A stretch of DNA of 51,886 nt, taken from assembly GCA_944375905.1 (NCBI GenBank), contig CALWAS010000003.1:1-51886 (forward strand), in the 5' to 3' direction. Source of the stretch: an uncultured Bacilli bacterium (GTDB taxonomy: Bacteria > Bacillota_I > Bacilli_A > RFN20 > CAG-826). Positions 1-7,132 of this stretch are shown here, one piece after another. The notes below the pieces were generated by a model, which was not told the origin of the DNA, searched no databases, and saw only the letters and a list, made by a program, of their open reading frames with translations. The position numbers and the translations under genes are program-made. How positions within the stretch are numbered: the stretch's first letter is position 1; the number at the start of each line of letters is the position of its first letter.

Positions 1-2
1 AG

Positions 3-74
3 CATTACATCCAACTCGTAGAAGAATGGATTTCGTTTTATAACTCAACGAGATTAAAAAACAGGAACCATTAA
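3..74 (+). pseudogene. C-terminal end of an IS3-type transposase (cut by window edge)
   Basis: An open frame enters from the left edge and ends at a TAA at 72-74. It reads HYIQLVEEWISFYNSTRLKN-, which resembles the last part of the DDE integrase domain of IS3-family OrfB, where a W/Y-I-x-x-YN-x-x-R-x-(K) motif follows the catalytic Glu helix. A hairpin terminator and an IS-end-like sequence follow directly. Only 23 codons are visible, so whether the gene upstream is intact cannot be judged; it is called partial because of the window edge, not because a break is seen. Confidence 0.45.
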
Positions 75-98
75 CGATTCCTGTCTTTTGGCTTTTTT
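61..98 (+). terminator. Rho-independent terminator after transposase fragment
   Basis: Stem ACAGGAA (61-67) pairs with TTCCTGT (78-84) around a 10-base loop, followed by CTTTTGGCTTTTTT. It overlaps the last codons of the transposase fragment and would end its transcript. Confidence 0.6.
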
Positions 99-104
99 GA
101 AGTG

Positions 105-127
105 TGTCCAATATGGGGTTCACTTCA
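105..127 (+). repeat. Probable right terminal inverted repeat of an IS3-family element
   Basis: Read on the minus strand, the sequence starts TGAAGTGAACCCC and continues to TTGGACA. This has the form of IS150-group IS3 ends (TG-A-CTGACCCC...TTGGACA in many members; established knowledge). It sits just after the transposase tail and its terminator, where the element should end, about 35 bp past the proS stop codon. The exact boundary and any target duplication cannot be fixed without the other end. Confidence 0.4.
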
Positions 128-161
128 CGTGAAACGGGCTTTCGCTACTCGGCTATGGGAA

Positions 162-1592
162 TCAGTAGGCTTTGGCGAAATAGGCGACGACGGTCGCAGG
201 ACGGCCGCAGACCGGGCAGGTCTTGCCCTCGACTCCTTCCTTGTAGATGACGCGGGCCGTTCCGCCTTTCGTGATCTCCTTGATCTTGAGCTCGCATTCC
301 TCTTCGCCGCAATAGGCCATCCTGGCGTATCCGCCCTTCTCGAGGGCCTTGTTGAGCTCCTCGATTCCTTCGACATCGACGATCGAAGCCTCGAGACGCT
401 TCTTGGCCGCCTGATACATCCCCTCTTGTATTTCCTTAAGGAGAGCCGGGATTTGCGAAGGAAGGGAGGCAAGTTCCACATTCCTTTTCTCGCCAGAGAA
501 ACGGATGGCAAGGGAAGCAATTCCCTTTTCGAGGTCGCGAGGACCGATCTCGATGCGGAGAGGAACGCCCTTCATCTCGTATTCGGCGAATTTCCAGCCC
601 GGAGTCTTCCCTGGATCGATGTCGAGCTTCGCGCGGATGCCGAGTTTCCTCAGCTCTTCATAGAGTCCCTCGCACGCGGCCTTGACCTTTTCGTCGTTGG
701 CCCTGATCCCGACGATGACTGTCTGAACTGGGGCGACCATCGGAGGCAAGACGAGCCCGTTGTCGTCGCCATGGACCATGATCACGGCCCCGATGAGCCG
801 CGTCGAGATGCCCCATGAGGATTGGTAAGGGGTCTCCAAGGCATTGCCGCGCCCTTGGAAGGAAATGCCCGCTGCCTTGGCAAAGCCTTGGCCTAGATAG
901 TGGCTGGTTCCGGCTTGAAGGGCCTTCCCGTCGTGCATGAGGGCCTCGATCGAGTAAGTGGCAACCGCTCCCGCGAAAGTCTCGTGCTTGCTCTTCTTCC
1001 CCTTGAGGAAGGGAATCGCGAGGCATTCGCGGCCGATGCGGTCGTAGACCCCGAGCATCTCGAGGGCGTTGTCGTTGGCTTCCTTCTCGGTCTCGAAAAG
1101 GCAATGCCCTTCTTGCCAAAGGAATTCGCTTCCCCTAAGGAAGGGGCGAGTCGTCTTCTCCCAGCGGACGACGGAGCACCACTGGTTGAAGCGCTTGGGG
1201 AGATCGCGGTAGCTCTTGACGAGCCGCTTGTAGAGATCGGAGAAGAGAATCTCGCTCGTCGGGCGGATGACCAAGGGGTCGGCAAGCTTGTTGCCGCCGC
1301 CGACGGTCGCGACGAGGATTTCGGGGGCAAAGCCCTCGACATGGTCTTTTTCCTTGGCGAACATCGACATGGGGATGACGCTAGGCAAGTAGACATTCTC
1401 CGCGCCTTTCTCCTTGAAAAGGCGATCGGCGAAATCCCTTATTCCTTCCCAGATGGCATAGCCGTAGGGAAGGTAGTTGATGAAGCCCTTGACTGGGCTA
1501 TAGTCCATGAGTTCCGCCTTCCGGCACACATCGGTGTACCACTGGGCGAAGTCGACGTCGCGCGAGGTAATCGCTTGGTTTTTGCTTTCCAT
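162..1592 (-). CDS. proS: Prolyl-tRNA synthetase, archaeal/eukaryote-like (type 3) form
   Basis: This cytoplasmic enzyme charges tRNA-Pro with proline. The 476-residue protein is the short form without the bacterial editing insertion. Class II motif 2 is visible as RWEKTTRPFLRGSEFLWQEGH, and motif 3 as the STRLIGAVIMVHGDDNGLVLPP region. An anticodon-binding domain follows. The C-terminal domain has four Cys (CGEEEC and CPVCG) fit to bind zinc and ends in Tyr (AKAY), as is usual for this subgroup. It starts 4 nt after the stop of the upstream gene and is probably cotranscribed with it. The start is the ATG with AAAGGAA about 9 nt upstream. No clear terminator is seen after it; an IS end lies about 35 bp downstream. 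Confidence 0.97.
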   Translation of the reverse strand: MESKNQAITSRDVDFAQWYTDVCRKAELMDYSPVKGFINYLPYGYAIWEGIRDFADRLFKEKGAENVYLPSVIPMSMFAKEKDHVEGFAPEILVATVGGGNKLADPLVIRPTSEILFSDLYKRLVKSYRDLPKRFNQWCSVVRWEKTTRPFLRGSEFLWQEGHCLFETEKEANDNALEMLGVYDRIGRECLAIPFLKGKKSKHETFAGAVATYSIEALMHDGKALQAGTSHYLGQGFAKAAGISFQGRGNALETPYQSSWGISTRLIGAVIMVHGDDNGLVLPPMVAPVQTVIVGIRANDEKVKAACEGLYEELRKLGIRAKLDIDPGKTPGWKFAEYEMKGVPLRIEIGPRDLEKGIASLAIRFSGEKRNVELASLPSQIPALLKEIQEGMYQAAKKRLEASIVDVEGIEELNKALEKGGYARMAYCGEEECELKIKEITKGGTARVIYKEGVEGKTCPVCGRPATVVAYFAKAY

Positions 1593-1596
1593 GTAT

Positions 1597-3372
1597 TCAT
1601 TTCCTTTCCCGGAGGTTCTGGATCCGGTTTATGTTCTTCGGGTTCACTGGCAAAAGGTTCTGGTCGTAGGGGGCGAAGCAATCGGCGCTTATGTAGTCGA
1701 TGCCGCTCCCGACGACGAGTTCGAGGGCCGTCCAATTGAGAAGGCCCATGGCCACGATCGGCCGCTTGTAGCGAAGCAGTTTCTCGACGAGAGCATGCAG
1801 CTGGCTCCTTAGCCGGCTGTCCATGTGGGTTCCGCCGCTATAGGAGAAATCGACGTAGAAGGCATCGCTTAGGGCAAGGATCCGATGATCGAGGACAAGG
1901 CTGTTCCCCGATAGGGAGAACGAGACTTGGAAGCCTTTGTCGCGGAGGCTTTGCAGGGCCAAGAGGAAGTCGTCGATCCGCCCCGGAGGGACATTCTGAA
2001 CGATGTCTTCTTCCCGGAAGAGGAAGACGAGATTGGCATCCTTGGCCGTCCGGTAACGCGGAAAGAAGCTTTGGATGAGCGGGAGCTCGTCATAGCGGAC
2101 GGGATAGACGAGGCGCTGGCTTTTGAGCTCGCGCTCGGAGACGAAGCGGGAAACGATCGACTTGGCGAGGTGGGCGAACAGATTCTTGTCGTCTTGGGCC
2201 CGTCGGGCGTAGTTCTTGAGTTCGTCGATGCTCGCGAACGATGTGTTGATCGGCCTGGCCAGCGCAAGATAGGCATAGACGAAGCGCCTGTTGACCGAAT
2301 AGACGGGTCGATACGAGAAGTCGATTTTCTTCTCGTCGATGATGCGGTCGACCTCGTTTTTGAAGATGCCGGCTTCTTCGCTCGGGGCAATGGCTTCCCT
2401 CGAACGCGAATAGAATTCGAACCCGACTCCGTTTTCCCTAGCAAGGGAGGCGGCGTTCCTCGCTTCCGCGATTATGGCGTCGGCATCGCCCGGAAGGTCG
2501 CGGTTCGCGACGATGCCAAGGCGGCAGACGAATAGCGGCTCCCTTTTCTTCCTCGTGGCGATGAGAAGGCCGTCGATCCCCTTGCCCGAACGCAGGGCAA
2601 AGTCGATGGCCTCGCTTTTCTCGGCCATGTCGAAATTGGCAAGGAGCAACTCGCTTTCCGAGCATTGGATGAGCCGCTGCGATCCCTTGACGTAAGGGGC
2701 GACGAGGCTGCGGAAGCGGGAAACCTGCTCCCGGGTGAGCTTGGGACGCGCGTTGGCCGGCTTGTTCCCCCGGCGGACGGGGAAGAAGGAAAAGCAGAAG
2801 GTGAAGCCGACGCTCGAGCCGTTGCTTTTAAGGGCCGATGAGAAATCGTCTTCCGTCGAAAGGCGGAAGCTCTGCCCTTCCGAGGGGGCCATGCCCGAAA
2901 GCAGGTAGCTTTCGAGATGAAGGACGCCCTTCGGGACATCGACATCGGTCATTTTGAGAAACGAGGGGACGCGCTGCTTGCTCCGCTTCTTTCCGATGTA
3001 GACATCGAGCTCGAGATAATCGGGCGACGGCTTGCCGTCAAGGAGGTCATCTACCCAGGTCTCGAGGCGCTCGCGCTCGGAGGCCGGGAATGAGGAATAG
3101 AAATCGTCCGGCGGGACGGTTTTCACGTTTCGGAGATCGGAAAGGTTGAAATAGGAAACCTGCCGCTGATGGCGGTCGATGCGAAAAAGGCGAACCGTCG
3201 AAGTCTCGCGTTGAAGGATCAAGGCGTACTGCCGCTCCCTGACGAGAGAGCGGGCAAGAAGGATGCCGATTACCGCGATCGAAATGAAAAGGGCGAGCGC
3301 GACGGCGACAGCAAGCACGAAGCCGGCCACCGTATCGGGAGTGAAGACGTCGACGAAGAAAGTTCCTGCCAT
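1597..3372 (-). CDS. Membrane-anchored degenerate GGDEF/EAL-like protein
   Basis: This 591-residue protein has one N-terminal membrane helix (about residues 15-40). A soluble region follows that resembles a worn GGDEF domain: around residues 225-330, the stretch where RxGGDEF would be reads RLIQCSESELLL. The C-terminal half resembles an EAL barrel. Its first strand reads FSYRPVYSVNRR, and the usual YEALLR is YLALAR, so the catalytic Glu of EAL is missing. The last strand (SGIDYISADCFAPY) matches the place of the GxDYxQGYxFxxP motif but is also changed. Enzymatic making or breaking of cyclic di-GMP is therefore unlikely; a binding or structural role is more likely. proS follows 4 nt downstream. 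The family call is by eye and moderately sure. Confidence 0.6.
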   Translation of the reverse strand: MAGTFFVDVFTPDTVAGFVLAVAVALALFISIAVIGILLARSLVRERQYALILQRETSTVRLFRIDRHQRQVSYFNLSDLRNVKTVPPDDFYSSFPASERERLETWVDDLLDGKPSPDYLELDVYIGKKRSKQRVPSFLKMTDVDVPKGVLHLESYLLSGMAPSEGQSFRLSTEDDFSSALKSNGSSVGFTFCFSFFPVRRGNKPANARPKLTREQVSRFRSLVAPYVKGSQRLIQCSESELLLANFDMAEKSEAIDFALRSGKGIDGLLIATRKKREPLFVCRLGIVANRDLPGDADAIIAEARNAASLARENGVGFEFYSRSREAIAPSEEAGIFKNEVDRIIDEKKIDFSYRPVYSVNRRFVYAYLALARPINTSFASIDELKNYARRAQDDKNLFAHLAKSIVSRFVSERELKSQRLVYPVRYDELPLIQSFFPRYRTAKDANLVFLFREEDIVQNVPPGRIDDFLLALQSLRDKGFQVSFSLSGNSLVLDHRILALSDAFYVDFSYSGGTHMDSRLRSQLHALVEKLLRYKRPIVAMGLLNWTALELVVGSGIDYISADCFAPYDQNLLPVNPKNINRIQNLRERK

Positions 3373-3381
3373 TTCGCCGGG

Positions 3382-3387
3382 ATTATA
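3382..3387 (-). promoter_or_regulatory. Possible -10 box for the EAL-like gene and proS
   Basis: On the minus strand TATAAT lies 9 nt before the ATG at 3372. That would put the transcript start at or just before the start codon, leaving little or no leader. No good -35 box is seen 17 nt further upstream, where a short hairpin (3402-3418, CTCCCTC/GAGGGAG) lies instead. Confidence 0.35.
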
Positions 3388-3521
3388 GCGCTTCCAGCGT
3401 TCTCCCTCCTAGAGGGAGGGGCCAAAAGGGCAGCAAGAACGAGACCAAGGCACGGGAAGAATGGCTCGTCGAGCTCCATTTCCTTGAAAACAGGCGGCGG
3501 ATGGAGTATAAAGTGGCGCAC

Positions 3522-3612
3522 GGAGAATTACCCAAGAGGCTGAAGGGGTCAGTTTCGAAAACTGATAGTGGGTGCAAGCCCAGCCGGGGTTCAAATCCCC
3601 GATTCTCCGCCA
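3522..3612 (+). tRNA. tRNA-Ser (anticodon CGA)
   Basis: The acceptor arm GGAGAAT (3522-3528) pairs with ATTCTCC, followed by discriminator G and an encoded CCA (3610-3612). The anticodon stem TCAGT/ACTGA encloses the loop TTCGAAA, giving anticodon CGA, which reads UCG. A long variable arm follows, as expected for class II tRNA-Ser, and the T-loop GGTTCAAATCC is canonical. Total length is 91 nt. It lies alone between the EAL-like gene and the rhamnose operon and has its own terminator. Confidence 0.95.
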
Positions 3613-3624
3613 TCTAGGAAACGG

Positions 3625-3649
3625 CGCTCGGAAACACCGGGCGTTTTTT
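3625..3649 (+). terminator. Terminator after tRNA-Ser
   Basis: A CGCTCGG / CCGGGCG stem (one G-T pair) with a short AAACA loop is followed by GTTTTTT. It starts 13 nt after the tRNA CCA end. Confidence 0.75.
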
Positions 3650-3698
3650 CTTCGTCATCGCAAAAACGCTGGCAAAAACCCTGCAAAATAAAGGAAAA

Positions 3699-3730
3699 GG
3701 ACTCCCGAGAAGGAGAAGACTCGGGAGTCC
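3699..3730 (-). terminator. Terminator of the rhamnose operon
   Basis: A perfect 11-bp stem GGACTCCCGAG / CTCGGGAGTCC has a 10-base loop. On the minus strand it is followed by TTTTCCTTT. It lies 10 nt past the rhaB stop codon and marks the end of the long minus-strand operon that begins near 20965. Confidence 0.85.
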
Positions 3731-3739
3731 TCTTTCAGA

Positions 3740-5053
3740 CTAGCGAATGATGGAAAGGACGTTTCCGACACCGGTTGCCTCGCTTGGGCCCCGGTAAACT
3801 GGCAAGCGCGTTTCAAGGGCCGTCAGCTCATTGAGGTAGACGTTTTTGCTGCCGCCGCCGAAAACCCTGATTGCTTCCGGCTCGAAGGAGGCGACCTTCA
3901 TAAGCTCGTCGATCGTCTGAGCATAGGCCTTGGCGAGCGAAACGTATACGGCCTTGAAATAGTCGCCAGGTTCGAGAGGCAAATCGAATCCGCTTCTGCC
4001 TAGAAGCGAGCGTATCGCTTCCTCCATCGAGGCGGGGTTCATCAAGGACGGATCGTTCGGGTCGAAGTAGCCGCGGTATTCGCTTTTCCTCGCCAGCCGA
4101 ACGGCATCCTCGATCGAAAAATCGGCGAGGATTTCCGAACGCAGCCGGTTCGCGATGTACATCCCGGAAATGTTTTTGAGAAAGCGGACCTCCCCCGGGC
4201 GGGAAAGCTCGTTGGAGAAGCCGGCAAGGAAAGCCTCGCGCGTCACCGTCGGCTCGTTTTTGAGAACGCCGAGAAGGGACCAGGTTCCGGAAGAGAGGAG
4301 GATTTCGCCTTTCTTCGCGCCAGCCCCGAGGAAAGCCGCGGCCGTATCGTGGCCAAGGGCAGCCCTCACCTCAAGGTCAAAGCCGATTTCATCGGCGATT
4401 TCCTTCTTTAGGGTCCCTATCGGCGACCCCGCTCCAACCACCTCGTAGAAGAAGGATGGATCAAGGCCTAGCGAGCCAAGGATGCTCTCCTCGAATTTCG
4501 CGCCGCCCGGCGTCAATAGGCCCGAGGTGGAAGCGATGGACAGCTCGTTCTTCTTAACGCCGGTTAGTAGATAGGCAAGATAGCAAGGGAGGAAGAGCAT
4601 GCCCGAAGCCTTCGCGAGCTTGCCGCTTTCCCGATCGAGGAAAAGCTGATAGCAGCTGTTGAAGGCCATCGGTTGAATTCCGGTGCGATCGAAGAGAAGG
4701 GACGGGCTTTCGAAACGCTCTAACACGCCTTCGGTTCGGCTGTCTCGATAGGAAACGACTTCCCCCACTCTCTTCCCGTCTTGGTCGAGAAGGGCATAAT
4801 CGACGCCGAAGGAATCGATTCCAAGGATGCTTGGAATGCGTCCTGACTCGGCGCACTTTCGCAAGCCCTCGACAATCGAGGAAAAGAGGGAATCGACATC
4901 CCAATGGCAGTGTCCGTCGCCGTCGTCGACGAGCGGGGTCCGGAAGCGATGGACTTCGCTTAGCGATTCGACCTTCCCAGCGTCCGAAACCTCGGCCAGC
5001 AATAACCGGCCGGAAGTCGCGCCGATGTCGACGGCTGAGGCAAGCGTGCTCAT
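3740..5053 (-). CDS. rhaB: L-rhamnulokinase
   Basis: This cytoplasmic FGGY-family kinase phosphorylates L-rhamnulose with ATP to give L-rhamnulose 1-phosphate. The 437-residue length is close to the usual 480. The N-terminal phosphate-binding segment reads VDIGATSGRLLLAEV, as in RhaB. The second half has GHDTAAAFLG and ILLSSGTWSLLG, and the FGGGSKN motif near the C-terminus contacts the nucleotide in the family. Its ATG overlaps the rhaD stop codon (ATGA), so translation is probably coupled. It is the last gene of the operon, directly before the terminator at 3699-3730. Confidence 0.95.
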   Translation of the reverse strand: MSTLASAVDIGATSGRLLLAEVSDAGKVESLSEVHRFRTPLVDDGDGHCHWDVDSLFSSIVEGLRKCAESGRIPSILGIDSFGVDYALLDQDGKRVGEVVSYRDSRTEGVLERFESPSLLFDRTGIQPMAFNSCYQLFLDRESGKLAKASGMLFLPCYLAYLLTGVKKNELSIASTSGLLTPGGAKFEESILGSLGLDPSFFYEVVGAGSPIGTLKKEIADEIGFDLEVRAALGHDTAAAFLGAGAKKGEILLSSGTWSLLGVLKNEPTVTREAFLAGFSNELSRPGEVRFLKNISGMYIANRLRSEILADFSIEDAVRLARKSEYRGYFDPNDPSLMNPASMEEAIRSLLGRSGFDLPLEPGDYFKAVYVSLAKAYAQTIDELMKVASFEPEAIRVFGGGSKNVYLNELTALETRLPVYRGPSEATGVGNVLSIIR

Positions 5054-5862
5054 TTCAAATAGCCAGGGTGAGGCGTGAGGCCGAAGTGCTTGGCAACGGC
5101 CTTGAGGCCTTCGTCATCGATGTCGTTGATGACATCGTGACCGAGTTCGCCCATCATGATGGCTGCCGCCTTTTCGACGGTCTCGATGAGGCCGAAAGCC
5201 TCGTCGATCGTCGCCCCGGAGCCATAGACGCCGTGAAGCGACCAGATAACGACCCGGTATTCCTTCATCTTCTCGGCGGTCGCGACCCCGATTTCGTTGG
5301 TCCCGCAGAGCATCCAGGGAAGGACGCCGACTCCCTCCGGGAAGACGACGATCGATTCGGTCATCGTGCGCCAAAGGGCCAAAGTCAGCTCCTTCTCGTC
5401 GAGTTTCACCAGGTGGGTAAGGGTAAGGAGATTGGTCGGGTGGGTGTGCATGACGACCCGGTTTTCCGGATTGGCCTTGAGGCGGACCGCGTGGCACATG
5501 AGGTGGGCATAGACCTCGCTAGTGAACGAGCCGTCGTCTTTGAAACCCCAATGGAGAAGGGCCGTCTTCCCGTCGTCGGAAACCGTGATGATGCCGATGT
5601 TGTGTTCCGGATCGCCCTTTGTATTGCGGAAGTAGCCCCCGGTTCTGGTTATCGCGAAGGTCTTTCCGCGGACGATTTCATCCGCGACGATCGGAAGCGG
5701 GATTTCCCTTATTATCTTGGCCGGCACGTATTCGCGCACTTCGTTTGGGGTGAGGAGCATCGAGACGTTTCCGCCGTTGCGCTCATCCCAGCCAAGGCGG
5801 TACATGTTGTCGATGATCGAGAGATATTGCCCGATCGACGGGCATTCGAGGATGCTTTCCAT
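5050..5862 (-). CDS. rhaD: L-rhamnulose-1-phosphate aldolase
   Basis: This class II, zinc-dependent aldolase splits L-rhamnulose 1-phosphate into dihydroxyacetone phosphate and L-lactaldehyde. The 270 residues match the family length. Metal ligands are visible in VVMHTHPTNLLTLTH and in the later WSLHGVYGSG, with a catalytic Glu region in between. It lies 10 nt after rhaA and overlaps rhaB by 4 nt. No lactaldehyde reductase or dehydrogenase gene is present in the window, so the lactaldehyde must be handled by genes elsewhere. Confidence 0.95.
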   Translation of the reverse strand: MESILECPSIGQYLSIIDNMYRLGWDERNGGNVSMLLTPNEVREYVPAKIIREIPLPIVADEIVRGKTFAITRTGGYFRNTKGDPEHNIGIITVSDDGKTALLHWGFKDDGSFTSEVYAHLMCHAVRLKANPENRVVMHTHPTNLLTLTHLVKLDEKELTLALWRTMTESIVVFPEGVGVLPWMLCGTNEIGVATAEKMKEYRVVIWSLHGVYGSGATIDEAFGLIETVEKAAAIMMGELGHDVINDIDDEGLKAVAKHFGLTPHPGYLK

Positions 5863-5872
5863 CGCTAGTTAC

Positions 5873-7132
5873 CTACTTTCTCTTGCTTTGGACCTCGCGC
5901 TCATAGCGCTTGAGTTCCCTCTCCATCGCGAGGCCGGATTTGATGCCCTTGCTCTCGAGGAGGTAGTTCCATACGGCGTTGAAGGGGAAGTTGTTTTCCT
6001 CTTCCATCAAAAGGAGACGCTGGCTCTTGTCTTCGTCCAGTTCGGCTTTCTTTAGCATCTCGGTCGGCTCGAGAAGCGACTTCAGGATGGCCTTGGCCGT
6101 CGCCCGGAGGCCGATGACCCAGCCATAGACCCGCGAGATCGAGGCATCGAAGAAGTCGAGGCCGATGGCAACCTTGCCATAGTATCCGCCACGCTTGAGC
6201 TCGTTCATCATTCCCTGAAGGCCGTCGTCTTCGATGACGACATGGTCGCTGTCCCAATGAATGCCGCGCGAAACGTGAAGCATCATTCCGTTAACGAAGG
6301 GATAGATGGCGCTGATCTTGTCGGCCACGTCCTCGGTCGGGCGGAAATGCCCGGTGTCGAGGGTAATTCCAAGGTCGTTTTTGGCCGCATAGGCAATGTA
6401 GAAGTCGTGGCTTCCAACGACGAAGGCCTCGGTCGAGATGCCAAACCATTTCCCCTCGAGGACATCGCACGCGTACTTGCTTTCCTCTTCGGTGTACTTG
6501 TGCTCGAACATCCGGTCCAAGGCATCCTTCAAGAGCTCGCGGTAATGCCGGCGATCGGCCGGAATGTCCTTCGTTCCATCGGGGAACCAGAAGTTGTTGT
6601 AGCACTTGTCGTTCAGCTCGCGCCCGATGGCGACCGAAATCTTCCTTGAATCGATCCCGGCCTTGATCCAGTAGTCGCGGACTTTCTCGTCGAAGGAGCA
6701 GACGCTGTTGCCTTTGTCCATCATCGGATGGGTAAAGAACGAGGTATTGAAATCGAGTTTGTAGCCCTTCTTCTTCGCCCAGTCGATCCATTCGCGGAAA
6801 TCCTCGACGTTGAGGTCGTTGCGGGGATGGCCGTGCTCGGCGTACATGGAATGGAGATTGACCCTGTGGGTCAACGGCGAAAGGGAGAAGGCCTCGTCGA
6901 TGTCGCCCCTTAGCTCGTCCCCGTTGCGGGCCGCGTAAGGATAGCCGCCAGTAACCACGTTCTCGCTCGCGACCGGACCGAGGTTCTCGAATCCTTTGAC
7001 GTCGTCGCCGGCCCAGCATTGGAGGGAAACCTGGATTTCCCCGAACTGCTTGAGGCACTTATCGACGTCGACGCCGTACTCGGCGTAGAACTTCCTTGCC
7101 TCCTCGAAGTCGCGCATAGTCTTTTCGTTCAT
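5873..7132 (-). CDS. rhaA: L-rhamnose isomerase
   Basis: This enzyme interconverts L-rhamnose and L-rhamnulose, the first step of catabolism. At 419 residues it has the usual length. Metal-binding segments typical of the TIM-barrel sugar isomerases are clear: VNLHSMYAEHG early on, GITLDTGHFRPTEDV in the middle, and RGIHWDSDHVV, whose Asp and His residues bind the two metals. The ATG at 7132 overlaps the stop of the rhamnosidase gene (ATGA), with GGAGG upstream. The gene order isomerase-aldolase-kinase follows the rhamnosidase, so free rhamnose is consumed where it is released. Confidence 0.95.
   Translation of the reverse strand: MNEKTMRDFEEARKFYAEYGVDVDKCLKQFGEIQVSLQCWAGDDVKGFENLGPVASENVVTGGYPYAARNGDELRGDIDEAFSLSPLTHRVNLHSMYAEHGHPRNDLNVEDFREWIDWAKKKGYKLDFNTSFFTHPMMDKGNSVCSFDEKVRDYWIKAGIDSRKISVAIGRELNDKCYNNFWFPDGTKDIPADRRHYRELLKDALDRMFEHKYTEEESKYACDVLEGKWFGISTEAFVVGSHDFYIAYAAKNDLGITLDTGHFRPTEDVADKISAIYPFVNGMMLHVSRGIHWDSDHVVIEDDGLQGMMNELKRGGYYGKVAIGLDFFDASISRVYGWVIGLRATAKAILKSLLEPTEMLKKAELDEDKSQRLLLMEEENNFPFNAVWNYLLESKGIKSGLAMERELKRYEREVQSKRK

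Noticed and set aside
3402-3418. Hairpin CTCCCTC/GAGGGAG upstream of the EAL-like gene considered as a riboswitch or T-box
   Set aside because: It is a single short stem with no conserved core, and it lies upstream of the likely -10 box, so it is probably not transcribed with the gene.
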